Positions 1 to 8,441 of a DNA stretch of 64,000 nt are shown in pieces; positions within the stretch are counted from its first letter, which is position 1, and each line of letters starts with the position of its first letter. The stretch comes from Sphingobium sp052327305 (GTDB lineage Bacteria; Pseudomonadota; Alphaproteobacteria; Sphingomonadales; Sphingomonadaceae): positions 124,001-188,000 of the forward strand of contig NZ_CP182486.1 in NCBI RefSeq assembly GCF_052327305.1, written 5' to 3'. The translations under genes were made by a program, and so were the position numbers. The notes beneath the pieces are model-generated. The model did no database searches, was not told where the DNA came from, and was given only the letters and a program-made list of their open reading frames with translations.

Positions 1-129
1 GCGACGATCCAAGCATCATGTGCTGGGTCCATCTATATGGGAATCCTATCATCAGTTGCCTTCACGTCTGATCGGCGTGGCCTGCCTGACGCATTTCTCG
101 GTCACGCCCTCTTGATTTCGGAATGTCTC

Positions 130-146
130 GCAACATATAAAGTTGC
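130..146. promoter_or_regulatory. Inverted repeat abutting the Rrf2 start codon (candidate operator)
   Basis: GCAAC-ATATAAA-GTTGC is a perfect 5-bp inverted repeat whose last base touches the ATG at 147. Rrf2 regulators commonly autoregulate through palindromes in their own promoter, so this is a plausible operator. The palindrome also occupies the space where a ribosome binding site would lie, and none is visible. Seen: the palindrome. Inferred: its role. Confidence 0.4.
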
Positions 147-611
147 ATGAAAAGAGATAGCCGACTTTCGGGCGTGCTTCACGTCCTCATGCACATGGCC
201 GAACAGCCCGGACCGACCACATCGGAGGTGCTGGCACGCGCCATGAGAACCAACCCCGTTGTAATTCGTAGAATCATGGGGGGATTGCGCGACCGGGGCT
301 ATGTCCATTCCGAAAAAGGCCATGGTGGCGGCTGGACGATCGCGTGCGATCTCACCACGGTCACGCTTCGCGACATCTACGATGCGCTCGGCGAGCCCGA
401 GCTTCTGGCGATAGGCAATCGCGCCGACACCCCGGGATGCCTTGTCGAGCAGGCGGTCAACGCCGCTCTCGGTGGGACTTTCCACGAAGCCGAAGCGCTG
501 CTCCTTCGCCGGTTCGGCGAAATCTCGCTCGCCGCGCTCAGCGCTGACTTTCACGCGCGCCTCGCCGAGCGGGGCGGATCACCCACCCTGGAGATCAACC
601 ATGGAGCATGA
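147..611 (+). CDS. Rrf2 family transcriptional regulator (YwnA-like)
   Basis: This 154-aa protein has the Rrf2 winged-helix layout: an N-terminal helix, then a recognition region containing TNPVVIRRIMGGLRDRGYV at about residues 35-53, and the wing KGHGGGW at about 58-64. The Rrf2 family includes Fe-S, NO and thiol sensors. A Cys is present in PGCLVEQ (about residue 97), but the three-Cys cluster of IscR or NsrR is not seen, so an Fe-S cluster is unlikely; thiol or ligand sensing is possible. The stop is immediately followed by the flavoprotein gene, whose ATG at 601 overlaps this gene's 3' end. The two are therefore translationally coupled, and the regulator probably controls the redox genes downstream. 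Family assignment is strong; the signal is unknown. Confidence 0.9.
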   Translation: MKRDSRLSGVLHVLMHMAEQPGPTTSEVLARAMRTNPVVIRRIMGGLRDRGYVHSEKGHGGGWTIACDLTTVTLRDIYDALGEPELLAIGNRADTPGCLVEQAVNAALGGTFHEAEALLLRRFGEISLAALSADFHARLAERGGSPTLEINHGA

Positions 612-1494
612 CGCCGTTATCGTCGGAGGCGCCTTTGCCGGACTTGCCGCCGCGACTTATCTCGCCCGCGCGCGCCGGCGCGTCTGCGTCATTGACGCCC
701 GCCAACCGCGCAATCGCTTCGCAGATGCGTCGCATGGTTATCTGGGTTTCGACGGTAGCGATCCGCTAACAATTCTTGCCAAGGCGCGGGATCAGCTCGC
801 CGCTTATCCCACCGTTACCATGATCGAAGCCGAAGCGACCGAGGCGCGCATCCTGGGAGATAGGTTCATGGTCTCGCTGTCGAGCGGTGCAGAGGTGGCC
901 GCTCGTAAAGCCATCCTTGCCTTCGGCCTACGCGACAGTCTGGAACCCATTCCCGGTTTGAAAGAACGCTGGGGCAAGACGGTGCTGCATTGTCCTTATT
1001 GTCACGGTTTCGAGTTCGCGGATCGGCAGCTTGGCGTGCTGTTTCGCACGCCGATGTCTGTCCATCAGGCATGTCTGGTCAGGGAGTGGGGTCCTACAAC
1101 CTTGTTCCTCAACGGTGCCGACCTCGACCCCGAAAGCGCGGAAACTCTTGCGAAACATCGCGTGATCGTAGAGCCGGGCCGCATGAAGCGGCTGGTTGGC
1201 GAGGGTTGCGCGCTGTCCGTCGCAGAACTGGAAGACGGGCGCACGAGGCCAATAGAGGCGCTCTATGTCGCACCGCAATCCTGTTTGGCCAGCCCGATAG
1301 CAGAGCAACTTGGCGCGGCGATCGACGACGGACCGATGGGACCGGTCATCAGGACAGATGCCGACCAGATGACCACCGTGCCAGGCGTCTACGCTGCTGG
1401 CGACATAGCCCGCGCACCGCACACCGTAAGCTGGGCGGTGGCGGATGGCGTCACCGCCGGAACATCGGCCCACCGCGCGCTCGTCTTCGACTGA
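601..1494 (+). CDS. NAD(P)/FAD-dependent oxidoreductase, thioredoxin-reductase-like
   Basis: The 297-aa flavoprotein begins with an FAD-binding Rossmann motif (IVGGAFAGLAAA, residues 7-18), has a dithiol motif CPYC (Cys131/Cys134) and ends with the second FAD motif AAGDIARAPHT. That layout matches the short, thioredoxin-reductase-like flavoproteins in which CxxC is a redox-active disulfide. The CPYCHG context differs from the CATC/CAVC of classical TrxB, so the natural substrate may be a small disulfide or a dedicated partner rather than thioredoxin. I chose the ATG at 601, because the reading frame continues upstream only inside the regulator gene. It overlaps the Rrf2 gene by 11 nt and precedes a methyltransferase, suggesting a three-gene redox operon. 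Confidence 0.88.
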   Translation: MEHDAVIVGGAFAGLAAATYLARARRRVCVIDARQPRNRFADASHGYLGFDGSDPLTILAKARDQLAAYPTVTMIEAEATEARILGDRFMVSLSSGAEVAARKAILAFGLRDSLEPIPGLKERWGKTVLHCPYCHGFEFADRQLGVLFRTPMSVHQACLVREWGPTTLFLNGADLDPESAETLAKHRVIVEPGRMKRLVGEGCALSVAELEDGRTRPIEALYVAPQSCLASPIAEQLGAAIDDGPMGPVIRTDADQMTTVPGVYAAGDIARAPHTVSWAVADGVTAGTSAHRALVFD

Positions 1495-1506
1495 GCGCTG
1501 GGTCTG

Positions 1507-2175
1507 ATGCACCCCTTCACCGATCCGGCTATGGTCGCCAATTATGCAGAGAGCACGCCTCGCAAGGTGCCGGGCTTCGCGGACATTCATCGCATGGCGA
1601 TTGTTCTCCTGGCGGAACACGCCCCGGAAGCAGCGGACATCTTGGTCGTGGGGGCCGGCGGAGGTCTCGAACTGAAAGCTTTTGCAGAGGCAAAACCGCA
1701 TTGGCGTTTCGTAGGAGTGGACCCGGCGGCCGAGATGCTGGACCTCGCACGCCGCATCCTTGGTCCCTCTAGATCAAGGGTCGAGTTGCTACGAGGCTAT
1801 ATTGACGATGTGCCGACAAGGCCATTTGATGGCGCAACCTGTCTGCTCACATTGCACTTTCTGCCTAAGGATGAGCGGCTGCGCACTTTGCAGGAAATTT
1901 ATAGAAGACTGAGGCCCGGTGCAGCTCTGGTCGTCGCCCATCATAGTATTCCTGAGGATGGAGACTTCGCGACGTGGTTTGCCCGGTCGGTCGCATTCTC
2001 TGGAGGCCCCAGTGCGAACAGCGATCAGGCATTGGCCTCCATTTCGTACGTCGCGCAGCGGTTGCCTGTTCTATCTTCGACGGAAGATGAGGCATTGCTT
2101 CGCGAGGCTGGCTTTTCCGATGTTGCCCTTTTCTACGCTGGATTATCGTTTCGTGGATGGGTCGCCCTCGCGTGA
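1507..2175 (+). CDS. Class I SAM-dependent methyltransferase
   Basis: The 222-aa protein carries the class I methyltransferase motif I (ILVVGAGGGLELKAF, about residues 39-53), an acidic motif II strand (FVGVDPAAEMLDLAR, about 68-82) and a post-I LLTLHFLP strand. This is the usual Rossmann fold for S-adenosylmethionine. The substrate cannot be read from sequence. It lies 12 nt downstream of the flavoprotein on the same strand and is probably co-transcribed with it and the Rrf2 gene. Length is normal for a free-standing methyltransferase. No gene is visible between its stop and the convergent small gene at 2243. Confidence 0.88.
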   Translation: MHPFTDPAMVANYAESTPRKVPGFADIHRMAIVLLAEHAPEAADILVVGAGGGLELKAFAEAKPHWRFVGVDPAAEMLDLARRILGPSRSRVELLRGYIDDVPTRPFDGATCLLTLHFLPKDERLRTLQEIYRRLRPGAALVVAHHSIPEDGDFATWFARSVAFSGGPSANSDQALASISYVAQRLPVLSSTEDEALLREAGFSDVALFYAGLSFRGWVALA

Positions 2176-2242
2176 TCAGTCAGCGATTGGACAGCGACGT
2201 TGGAGGCGATGCCCGGGCGAAACCGCACGTGCTTAGCAATCT

Positions 2243-2449
2243 TCAGTCGCTCTCGTTCGACTGTTCCGCAGCAGCAATATGCTCCAGCGCTTTTTCTCCC
2301 GCTTCAATCAGACTCCTGCCGGTAGTGAGAGCCGCGTCGGCGGTCATTGTGATTGCATTTCCGTTCGGGCCTTCCAGAATGACATGACCCTCTTCTGCCA
2401 TTGCGACGCCAGGATTGGCGAAGGGCTCGGTCGGCGAATAGTTACTCAT
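2243..2449 (-). CDS. Small conserved hypothetical protein (68 aa)
   Basis: A 68-residue soluble acidic protein with no signal peptide or membrane segment. Its middle (MAEEGHVILEGPNGNAI, about residues 17-33) looks like a short beta strand pair followed by a helix (RSLIEAGEKALEHIAAAEQ). I do not recognise a named domain. Its ATG at 2449 lies inside the last codons of the upstream Crp/Fnr-type gene (stop at 2442), an 8-nt overlap implying translational coupling and therefore shared expression. Convergent with the methyltransferase gene, 67 nt away. Coding status is supported by the overlap and ordinary GC-rich codon use. Confidence 0.65.
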   Translation of the reverse strand: MSNYSPTEPFANPGVAMAEEGHVILEGPNGNAITMTADAALTTGRSLIEAGEKALEHIAAAEQSNESD

Positions 2450-3185
2450 TTGGGCGTTCCTCGTTGATCGTCTCGCAAGCTGCGAGATAGAGATAATCGG
2501 GGGAAAAATTCCCGCGCTTTGTAAGCGCCGCAGGATCCTCGATATCCACGAGCGATGCCCTCATCTGGCAAAGTCCGGATTCTCTGAGCTGACGGAACAC
2601 CCTGTTGGTATGGACCGTCGTTAAACCGCAAATCTCGGCAATGTCCGCCTGAGTCAGTGCCAGAACGAAGCGGCGCCCATTGGAAAGGCCCACGGCGTGA
2701 AGCCGGGCGTTCATCTCGCAGAGGAAATGCGCGACCCGCCCCACAGCGTCCAGCCGCCCCACCCGGAAAAGCCACGCCCTGTGCATCGCGGCGTCGACGA
2801 GTGTTGAGAACCAGAGCTTGCGGGTTAGTTCGGGGCGGGGGGCAAGAATTTCCCTTAACGCGCTATGGGGAACGATCGCGACGGTCGCAGCCGTGAGAGT
2901 GCCGATGGCATGATCCAGCTCACGCATAGGGTAGGCGTGAAGATCTACGAACTCCCCAGACACGTGAATGGAGACCAACTGCCGCAGCCCTTTCCGGTCG
3001 TCGATATAGCGCGACATGACACCCTCGAGCAGGAAGGTGCTTGTCGTGATCTCCGTGCCTGCATCGACAATCGTGGCCCGGGGTTCAAACGTGCGAACTT
3101 CGGTTATCGTCCCTTCGAGCAAAGCACGCTCCTCAGACGTCAAATGGACGTCACGGCGGTTCGCGAGAAAGCGGTCCATGAACAT
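2442..3185 (-). CDS. Crp/Fnr family transcriptional regulator
   Basis: The 247-aa protein has an N-terminal cyclic-nucleotide-binding-like beta barrel (about residues 25-140) and a C-terminal Crp-type helix-turn-helix (LTQADIAEICGLTTVHTNRV, about 175-194). The N-terminal Cys cluster of FNR oxygen sensors is absent, and the cAMP-binding phosphate cassette of CRP is not evident, so the effector is unknown. It is divergent from the catalase gene with a 184-bp intergenic region between them, and its own mRNA continues into the 68-aa gene. Control of catalase is a reasonable guess from the divergent layout but is not shown. Confidence 0.87.
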   Translation of the reverse strand: MFMDRFLANRRDVHLTSEERALLEGTITEVRTFEPRATIVDAGTEITTSTFLLEGVMSRYIDDRKGLRQLVSIHVSGEFVDLHAYPMRELDHAIGTLTAATVAIVPHSALREILAPRPELTRKLWFSTLVDAAMHRAWLFRVGRLDAVGRVAHFLCEMNARLHAVGLSNGRRFVLALTQADIAEICGLTTVHTNRVFRQLRESGLCQMRASLVDIEDPAALTKRGNFSPDYLYLAACETINEERPNE

Positions 3186-3369
3186 TGAGTGATCCCATCT
3201 TGATGGCTCAGCGTCTCAACTTCGCTCGCTCTAATGCGATCCCGGTCGGCAGGCTTTTCGCTATGATCAAAGTTAATTGCAGAAGGTGTCTCGCAACCGG
3301 CTCCGTCGGCGAGAGTTGAAAGGGCGAGCCGGATGCTCGTTCAAACTCCAGCAATCCAGGGGAAACGCG

Positions 3370-5544
3370 ATGGCAAAGAGCCTGACGCGTGCGGCAGATA
3401 GTCGCGCGCCTGCAAAGTCGAGACAGAAGCAGTTGCCAGCCTCCCGCGCGGAGTCACGGGCGTTCGGCGAGCCTCAAGGGGAAGGTGGCGAGACGCATCA
3501 GATTGCCGAAGGCGACGTGGCAACCCTTACGACGGCCCAAGGCGTTCCGGTCGCAGATGATCAGAACAGCCTGAAACAAGGGGAACGCGGTCCCACGCTC
3601 ATGGAAGACTTCCACTTTCGTGAGAAGATCTTCCATTTCGATCACGAACGTATTCCTGAGCGGGTCGTTCACGCCCGCGGCTTTGGCGCCCATGGCTATT
3701 TCGAACTGACGGAGAGCCTCGCGGACATTACCCGTGCCGATATTTTTCAGCGTGTCGGTGAGCGGACAGAGGCTTTTGTGCGCTTCTCGACGGTAGCGGG
3801 CTCAAAGGGCTCCGCAGATCTCGCTCGCGACGTGCGGGGATTTGCGGTCAAGCTCTACACGAAGGAAGGCAACTGGGATCTTGTCGGCAACAACATCCCG
3901 GTTTTCTTCATTCAGGATGCGATGAAATTTCCGGATCTGGTTCATGCTGCAAAGCCAGAGCCGGATCGGGGCTTTCCTCAGGCGCAGACGGCGCACGATA
4001 ATTTCTGGGACTTTATCAGCCTGACCCCGGAATCGATGCACATGGTCATGTGGATCATGTCAGACCGGACCATTCCCCGGTCCTTCCGCTTCATGGAGGG
4101 TTTCGGGGTCCATACCTTCCGCCTTCTGGATGAGGATGGTCGTTCGACCTTCGTCAAGTTCCACTGGAAGCCCAAGCTCGGTTTGCAATCCGTCGCCTGG
4201 AACGAGGCGGTCAAGATCAACGGCGCCGACCCGGATTTCCATCGTCGCGATCTCTGGGCTGCGATCGAGGCGGGGGATTTCCCCGAGTGGGAACTGGGTC
4301 TTCAGCTCTTTGACGAGGAATTTGCGGACAGTTTCGAGTTCGATGTGCTCGACTCGACCAAGATCATTCCGGAAGAACTGGTGCCCATCCGGACTGTCGG
4401 GCGTCTCGTGCTGGATCGCCGGGTCGATAACTTTTTTGCGGAGACTGAGCAGGTCGCTTTCTGTACGCAAAATATAGTGCCGGGCATCGACTTCACCAAC
4501 GATCCTCTGCTTCAGGGGCGTAACTTTTCTTACCTCGACACTCAGCTCAAGCGCCTCGGTTCACCCAACTTCATGCATCTGCCGATCAATGCGCCGCGCT
4601 GTCCGTTTGCGCATTTCCAGCAGGATGGCCATATGGCGATGCGGAACCCGGTCGGACGCGCAAACTATGAACCGAATAGCTGGGGCGCTGGGATCGGAGG
4701 TCCCCGCGAGGATCCGGCCCGAGGCTTCAAAAGCTTCGCTGAGCCGGCGGACGGCGAGAAGCTCCGCATCCGTCCCGAGAGCTTTGCCGACCACTATAGT
4801 CAGGCGCGCCAGTTTTATGTGAGCCAGACGCCGATTGAGCAAAAGCACATCGGCGATGCTCTCGTGTTTGAGCTCTCCAAGGTAGAGCGGGCGGATATTC
4901 GCTCTCGGATGCTGTCTCACCTCATCCACATCGATGATGGACTGGCGAGAACGGTTGGCAATGGACTGGGCTTGGCCCTGCCTGAGCCTGCCAAGGCAAC
5001 TCGCCAGCCGATTGGCGACTTGCCCCCTTCCGACGCTCTCAGCATCGTTAAGCGAGGACCGCAAAGCTTTGCGGGGCGCAAGCTGGGTCTGCTGGTGACG
5101 GATGGTGCCGACGCCGCGCTGGTGCAGGCCCTCCTTAACGCCGTCGATGAAGCCGGCGCGATGGTCGAGATCGTGGCGCCGAAGATTGGCGGTGCGACGC
5201 TATCGGACGGCAAGATTCTGGGCGCGCATCAGAAGATCGATGGTGGTCCTTCGGTGCTCTACGATGCCGTTGCGATCGTGGCATCGGAAGAGGGCGGGCA
5301 GATGCTCGCGATGGATGCTCCCGCCAAGGACTTCCTCACCGATGCATTTGCTCACTGCAAGTTCATCGGTCTTGGCCCCGGTACCGAACCGCTTCTCGCC
5401 CGTACGGGCCTCGCCGCGGATGTCGACGACGGATGTATTTCCCTTTCCGGCAAGGCCGACGCGAAGGCTTTTGTCGCTGCGCTGGCGCCTTTACGGTTCT
5501 GGGCGCGCGAACCGCTCGTCGATCTCGACGCTCTTGAAACCTGA
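3370..5544 (+). CDS. katE: Catalase, large-subunit HPII (KatE) type
   Basis: A 724-aa monofunctional haem catalase decomposing H2O2. The core (about residues 60-560) has the distal catalytic His101 in RVVHARGFG, the segment FVRFSTVAGSKGSADLARD, and the proximal haem-ligand Tyr region RNFSYLDTQ. After it comes a C-terminal flavodoxin/GATase1-like domain (about 575-724, beginning at GRKLGLLVTDGAD) that marks the large-subunit clade. An in-frame ATG exists 93 nt upstream, but I chose the ATG at 3370 because it has a good AGGGGAA ribosome site and gives the usual low-complexity Lys/Arg/Ala-rich N-terminus. Two hemerythrin genes follow within 21 nt each, so an oxidative-stress operon is likely. 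Confidence 0.93.
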   Translation: MAKSLTRAADSRAPAKSRQKQLPASRAESRAFGEPQGEGGETHQIAEGDVATLTTAQGVPVADDQNSLKQGERGPTLMEDFHFREKIFHFDHERIPERVVHARGFGAHGYFELTESLADITRADIFQRVGERTEAFVRFSTVAGSKGSADLARDVRGFAVKLYTKEGNWDLVGNNIPVFFIQDAMKFPDLVHAAKPEPDRGFPQAQTAHDNFWDFISLTPESMHMVMWIMSDRTIPRSFRFMEGFGVHTFRLLDEDGRSTFVKFHWKPKLGLQSVAWNEAVKINGADPDFHRRDLWAAIEAGDFPEWELGLQLFDEEFADSFEFDVLDSTKIIPEELVPIRTVGRLVLDRRVDNFFAETEQVAFCTQNIVPGIDFTNDPLLQGRNFSYLDTQLKRLGSPNFMHLPINAPRCPFAHFQQDGHMAMRNPVGRANYEPNSWGAGIGGPREDPARGFKSFAEPADGEKLRIRPESFADHYSQARQFYVSQTPIEQKHIGDALVFELSKVERADIRSRMLSHLIHIDDGLARTVGNGLGLALPEPAKATRQPIGDLPPSDALSIVKRGPQSFAGRKLGLLVTDGADAALVQALLNAVDEAGAMVEIVAPKIGGATLSDGKILGAHQKIDGGPSVLYDAVAIVASEEGGQMLAMDAPAKDFLTDAFAHCKFIGLGPGTEPLLARTGLAADVDDGCISLSGKADAKAFVAALAPLRFWAREPLVDLDALET

Positions 5545-5564
5545 TCTCACGAAAGGATTCTGTT

Positions 5565-6092
5565 ATGGAAGACATGCCCGTGGATGTGATGGAAATGGTC
5601 GATGCGGTCGCTCTCCTCAAGTCCGATCACCGCAAGGTTGAAGACCTGTTCGTACAATATGAGGCGAGCAAGGATGGCGATCAGAAGACGGCCCTCGCTC
5701 ACCAGATCTGCACTGAACTCAAGGTTCATACGCTGATCGAAGAAGAGATTTTTTATCCCGCACTTGCCGGAAAGATCGAGGGTGATCTGCTCGACGAAGC
5801 CTATGTCGAGCATGACGGCGCCAAGGTGCTGGTCAACGATATTGAGGCGGGCAGCGCCTCCGACGATTATTATGATGCGAAGGTCAAGGTGCTCTCGGAG
5901 GAGATCAAGCACCACGTTCACGAAGAGGAGATGCCGGACACCGGCATGTTCGCTCAGGCGCGCGCGAGCGGCGTCGATCTGATCTCGCTCGGCGCAGACC
6001 TCAAGGCGCGCAAGGAGGAGCTTCTTGCCATCAGCCAGGACGCCGGCCTTCCTCCGGCGAAACCGACCGTCGTCAATTTGATGACGGTGTAA
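5565..6092 (+). CDS. Hemerythrin domain-containing protein (first)
   Basis: The 175-aa protein has the HHE cation-binding pattern of a four-helix di-iron hemerythrin-like fold. Candidate ligands are His22 (SDHRKVE), His55/Glu59 (VHTLIEEE), His83 (VEHDGAK) and His116-119/Glu120 (HHVHEEE). Bacterial relatives bind O2 or NO or handle iron under oxidative stress. It starts 20 nt after the catalase stop with a good AAAGGA ribosome site, and a paralogue follows 20 nt downstream. Co-expression with catalase is therefore likely. The last about 45 residues form a Lys/Ala-rich helix plus a Pro-containing tail that is not part of the HHE fold. Confidence 0.88.
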   Translation: MEDMPVDVMEMVDAVALLKSDHRKVEDLFVQYEASKDGDQKTALAHQICTELKVHTLIEEEIFYPALAGKIEGDLLDEAYVEHDGAKVLVNDIEAGSASDDYYDAKVKVLSEEIKHHVHEEEMPDTGMFAQARASGVDLISLGADLKARKEELLAISQDAGLPPAKPTVVNLMTV

Positions 6093-6112
6093 TCCCCCGC
6101 AGGAGAAATCTC

Positions 6113-6646
6113 ATGTCTATACTCGACAAGGTCATCGCAGCGGTCACACCCCCGGAGAGCGAGGAGGCGCGGGCCGAAGCGCGCGCCAAGGCGGAATCCC
6201 TTGCACAGCGCGGCGGCTGGCTCGCCCAGATTCTGGATCATCATCGTCAGATCGAGGCGCTCTTCGCTGCGACCAAGGCCGCGACGACAGCGGAAGCGCG
6301 GCGCGATTCGCAGCAGAAACTCGCTCTGCTTCTCACCGGTCATTCGATTGCTGAGGAAGCCGCAATCTATCCGGCTCTGGCGGCCGACAAGCAGATCGGC
6401 CATGCAGAGTTGGCTTATCAGGAGCAGTCCGCCGCGAAGATGGAGATGGGTCTGCTGGAGCGCCTTGATCCGATGAGCCAGGACTATCTGGATAAGCTGG
6501 AGCATATTCGCGGGGCCGTGGCGCACCATGTCTATTCCGAGGAGGGGACGTGGTTTCCCGAATTGGTCGAAGACATGCCAGCCACCGAACAGGCGATGAT
6601 TACGAAGCGATATTCCGAGGAATTCCAGCGTTATTGCGGCGCTTGA
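6113..6646 (+). CDS. Hemerythrin domain-containing protein (second), variant ligand set
   Basis: The 177-aa paralogue of the preceding hemerythrin has an extended charged N-terminus (about residues 1-35). Candidate ligands are His43/44 (LDHHRQIE), His77/Glu81 (TGHSIAEE) and His137/138/Glu142 (AHHVYSEEG). Where the first copy has VEHDGAK, this one reads YQEQSAAKM, so the third canonical His is replaced by a Gln/Glu context. That could leave a di-iron site of altered chemistry or a partial site. GGAG ribosome site (CAGGAG) upstream. It is the last gene of the catalase-hemerythrin run and converges on trmFO, only 10 nt away. Confidence 0.86.
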   Translation: MSILDKVIAAVTPPESEEARAEARAKAESLAQRGGWLAQILDHHRQIEALFAATKAATTAEARRDSQQKLALLLTGHSIAEEAAIYPALAADKQIGHAELAYQEQSAAKMEMGLLERLDPMSQDYLDKLEHIRGAVAHHVYSEEGTWFPELVEDMPATEQAMITKRYSEEFQRYCGA

Positions 6647-6656
6647 ATCCCGGCTG

Positions 6657-8015
6657 TCAGTCCAGGCGCGCGGGCTCCCTTGCTGCTTGTAGCCAAGGGG
6701 CAAGGTGGTCCCGGGCACGATCGGTATAGGCCTGTTTACGCTGCTTTTTGCGGATGTCGTCCGGTAACGGCGGGAACAGGCCAAAATTGACGTTCATCGG
6801 CTGATAGTTTTCTGTATTGGCGCCGCCGGTAATGTGACCCAGAAGCGCGCCGAGCGCGGTCTCGGGCGGTGGGCTGGATAGCGGAGCGCCATCCACTTCA
6901 GCTGCCGTGAATAGACCCGAAAGGAGCCCAATAGCGGCGCTCTCCACATAACCCTCGCATCCGGTGATCTGCCCGGCAAAACGGATGTGCGGTGCGGATC
7001 GCAACCGCAGCGAAGGGTCGAGCAGCAGCGGGCTCTTGATGAACGTGTTGCGGTGAAGTCCGCCAAGCCGCGCGAACTCGGCATTCTCCAACCCGGGAAT
7101 AGTGCGAAAAAGCGCGACTTGTGCGGCATGTTTCAGTTTGGTCTGAAAGCCGACCATGTTCCACAGCGTGCCGAGCGCGTTGTCCTGCCGTAACTGGACC
7201 ACCGCATAAGGCCAGCGTCCCGTCCGCGGATTGTCGAGGCCCACCGGCTTCATCGGTCCGTGGCGCAACGTGTCGATCCCGCGCTCAGCCATCACTTCGA
7301 TCGGCATGCAGCCCTCGAAATAAGGTGTGTTCGCTTCCCAGTCCTTGAACTGGGTTTTTTCGCCTGCGTTCAGCCCGGCGACGAAGGCCTCATACTGCTC
7401 CTTGTTCATGGGGCAGTTGATATAGTCGCCTTCAGGATTGCCGCCGGGCGTCGATTTGTCCCAGCGGCTCGCGCGCCAGCAAATGTCCATGTTGATCGTG
7501 TCGCCATGAACGATGGGCGCGATCGCGTCGAAAAAGGCGAGAGCATCGCTGCCCGTTTCCCGGCCGATCGCTTCGGCGAGGGGGGCAGCGGTCAGCGGGC
7601 CGGTAGCGATGATCGTCGGCCCAGCCTCGGGCAAGGTGTCGATCCGCTCCCGAACGAGCTCGATCAGCGGGTGGCTGACAATTGCCCGCGTCACACCGGC
7701 GGCGAAAAGCTCGCGATCGACGGCCAGCGCCGAGCCCGCCGGTACACGCGCGGCATCGGCCTGCGCCATGATGAGGGAGCCGAGCGACCGCATTTCCTGA
7801 TGAAGCAGGCCTACGGCGTTGCTGTCCGCGTCATCCGAGCGGAAGCTGTTCGAACAAACCATCTCCGCGAGAGCATCCGTCTCATGTGCCGGCGTCATCC
7901 CGGCGCCGCCGCGCATTTCGGAGAGGCGCACGCGGATGCCGCGCTGCGCGAGTTGCCATGCCGCTTCGCTTCCGGCGAACCCGCCGCCGATCACATGAAC
8001 CTGATAGTCCGCCAT
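6657..8015 (-). CDS. trmFO: FADH2/methylene-THF-dependent tRNA (uracil-54-C5) methyltransferase TrmFO
   Basis: The 452-aa flavoprotein makes ribothymidine at U54 of the tRNA T-loop using methylene-tetrahydrofolate and FADH2. Evidence: the N-terminal FAD motif VIGGGFAGSEAAWQLAQRG; the family segment MVCSNSFRSDDADSNAVG, containing a conserved Cys; PYFEGCMPIEVMAERG; and the C-terminal GCEGYVESAAIGLL. The frame opens 114 nt further upstream, but those codons lie inside the DUF952 gene, and MADYQVHVIGG at 8015 is the family-typical start. It lies 4 nt downstream of the DUF952 gene and is probably co-transcribed. TrmFO is the folate-dependent alternative to the SAM-dependent TrmA. Confidence 0.95.
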   Translation of the reverse strand: MADYQVHVIGGGFAGSEAAWQLAQRGIRVRLSEMRGGAGMTPAHETDALAEMVCSNSFRSDDADSNAVGLLHQEMRSLGSLIMAQADAARVPAGSALAVDRELFAAGVTRAIVSHPLIELVRERIDTLPEAGPTIIATGPLTAAPLAEAIGRETGSDALAFFDAIAPIVHGDTINMDICWRASRWDKSTPGGNPEGDYINCPMNKEQYEAFVAGLNAGEKTQFKDWEANTPYFEGCMPIEVMAERGIDTLRHGPMKPVGLDNPRTGRWPYAVVQLRQDNALGTLWNMVGFQTKLKHAAQVALFRTIPGLENAEFARLGGLHRNTFIKSPLLLDPSLRLRSAPHIRFAGQITGCEGYVESAAIGLLSGLFTAAEVDGAPLSSPPPETALGALLGHITGGANTENYQPMNVNFGLFPPLPDDIRKKQRKQAYTDRARDHLAPWLQAAREPARLD

Positions 8016-8019
8016 TGCC

Positions 8020-8367
8020 TTAGAACCCCGCCGGGAAATCGTGGCTGCCATTCGCGCCGAGGCGCAGCCGGCTTTTACCGGCGATAGCGCTTGCCGGAAT
8101 GGTGCCATAGACATGCGGAAAGAGCGCACCGTTTCGGGCGGGCTCCCACTTCACCGTTTCGCCAAGTTCCGCAAGATCGACCATGACGAGCATCAAAGGG
8201 TCGATGTCAGCGAAATATTTGGCAGCCGTTTCCGCGACCTGAGGACGGGCGGAGAGATGGATAAATCCATCGGCGTGATCGACAGCGGACCCACTGAAAA
8301 GGCCCGATTCGCGCCAGTCGTGAAACTCTGCCTCGGTCAGCAGCTTATAAGCGAAGAGATCAGTCAT
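8020..8367 (-). CDS. DUF952 family protein
   Basis: A 115-aa protein matching the DUF952 pattern: an N-terminal FAYKLLTEAEFHDW segment, the central DGFIHLSARPQVAETAAKYF, and ALFPHVYGTIP near the end. The family is widespread in alphaproteobacteria. A relationship to ADP-ribosyltransferase-like folds has been suggested for DUF952, but I cannot confirm catalytic residues here. Divergent from the thioesterase gene (74 nt apart) and immediately upstream of trmFO, suggesting a two-gene operon. Function unassigned. Confidence 0.85.
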   Translation of the reverse strand: MTDLFAYKLLTEAEFHDWRESGLFSGSAVDHADGFIHLSARPQVAETAAKYFADIDPLMLVMVDLAELGETVKWEPARNGALFPHVYGTIPASAIAGKSRLRLGANGSHDFPAGF

Positions 8368-8441
8368 CGTTCGACGCTAGGGCAGGGCGCCCGGCGCGTC
8401 CAGCACTTGCCACGCCCTTTTGGCGGTGGAAAAGAGGCGGC

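Noticed and set aside
3186..3369. FNR-type box in the katE / Crp-family spacer
   Set aside because: Only half-sites such as GATCAA are present; no full TTGAT-N4-ATCAA palindrome.
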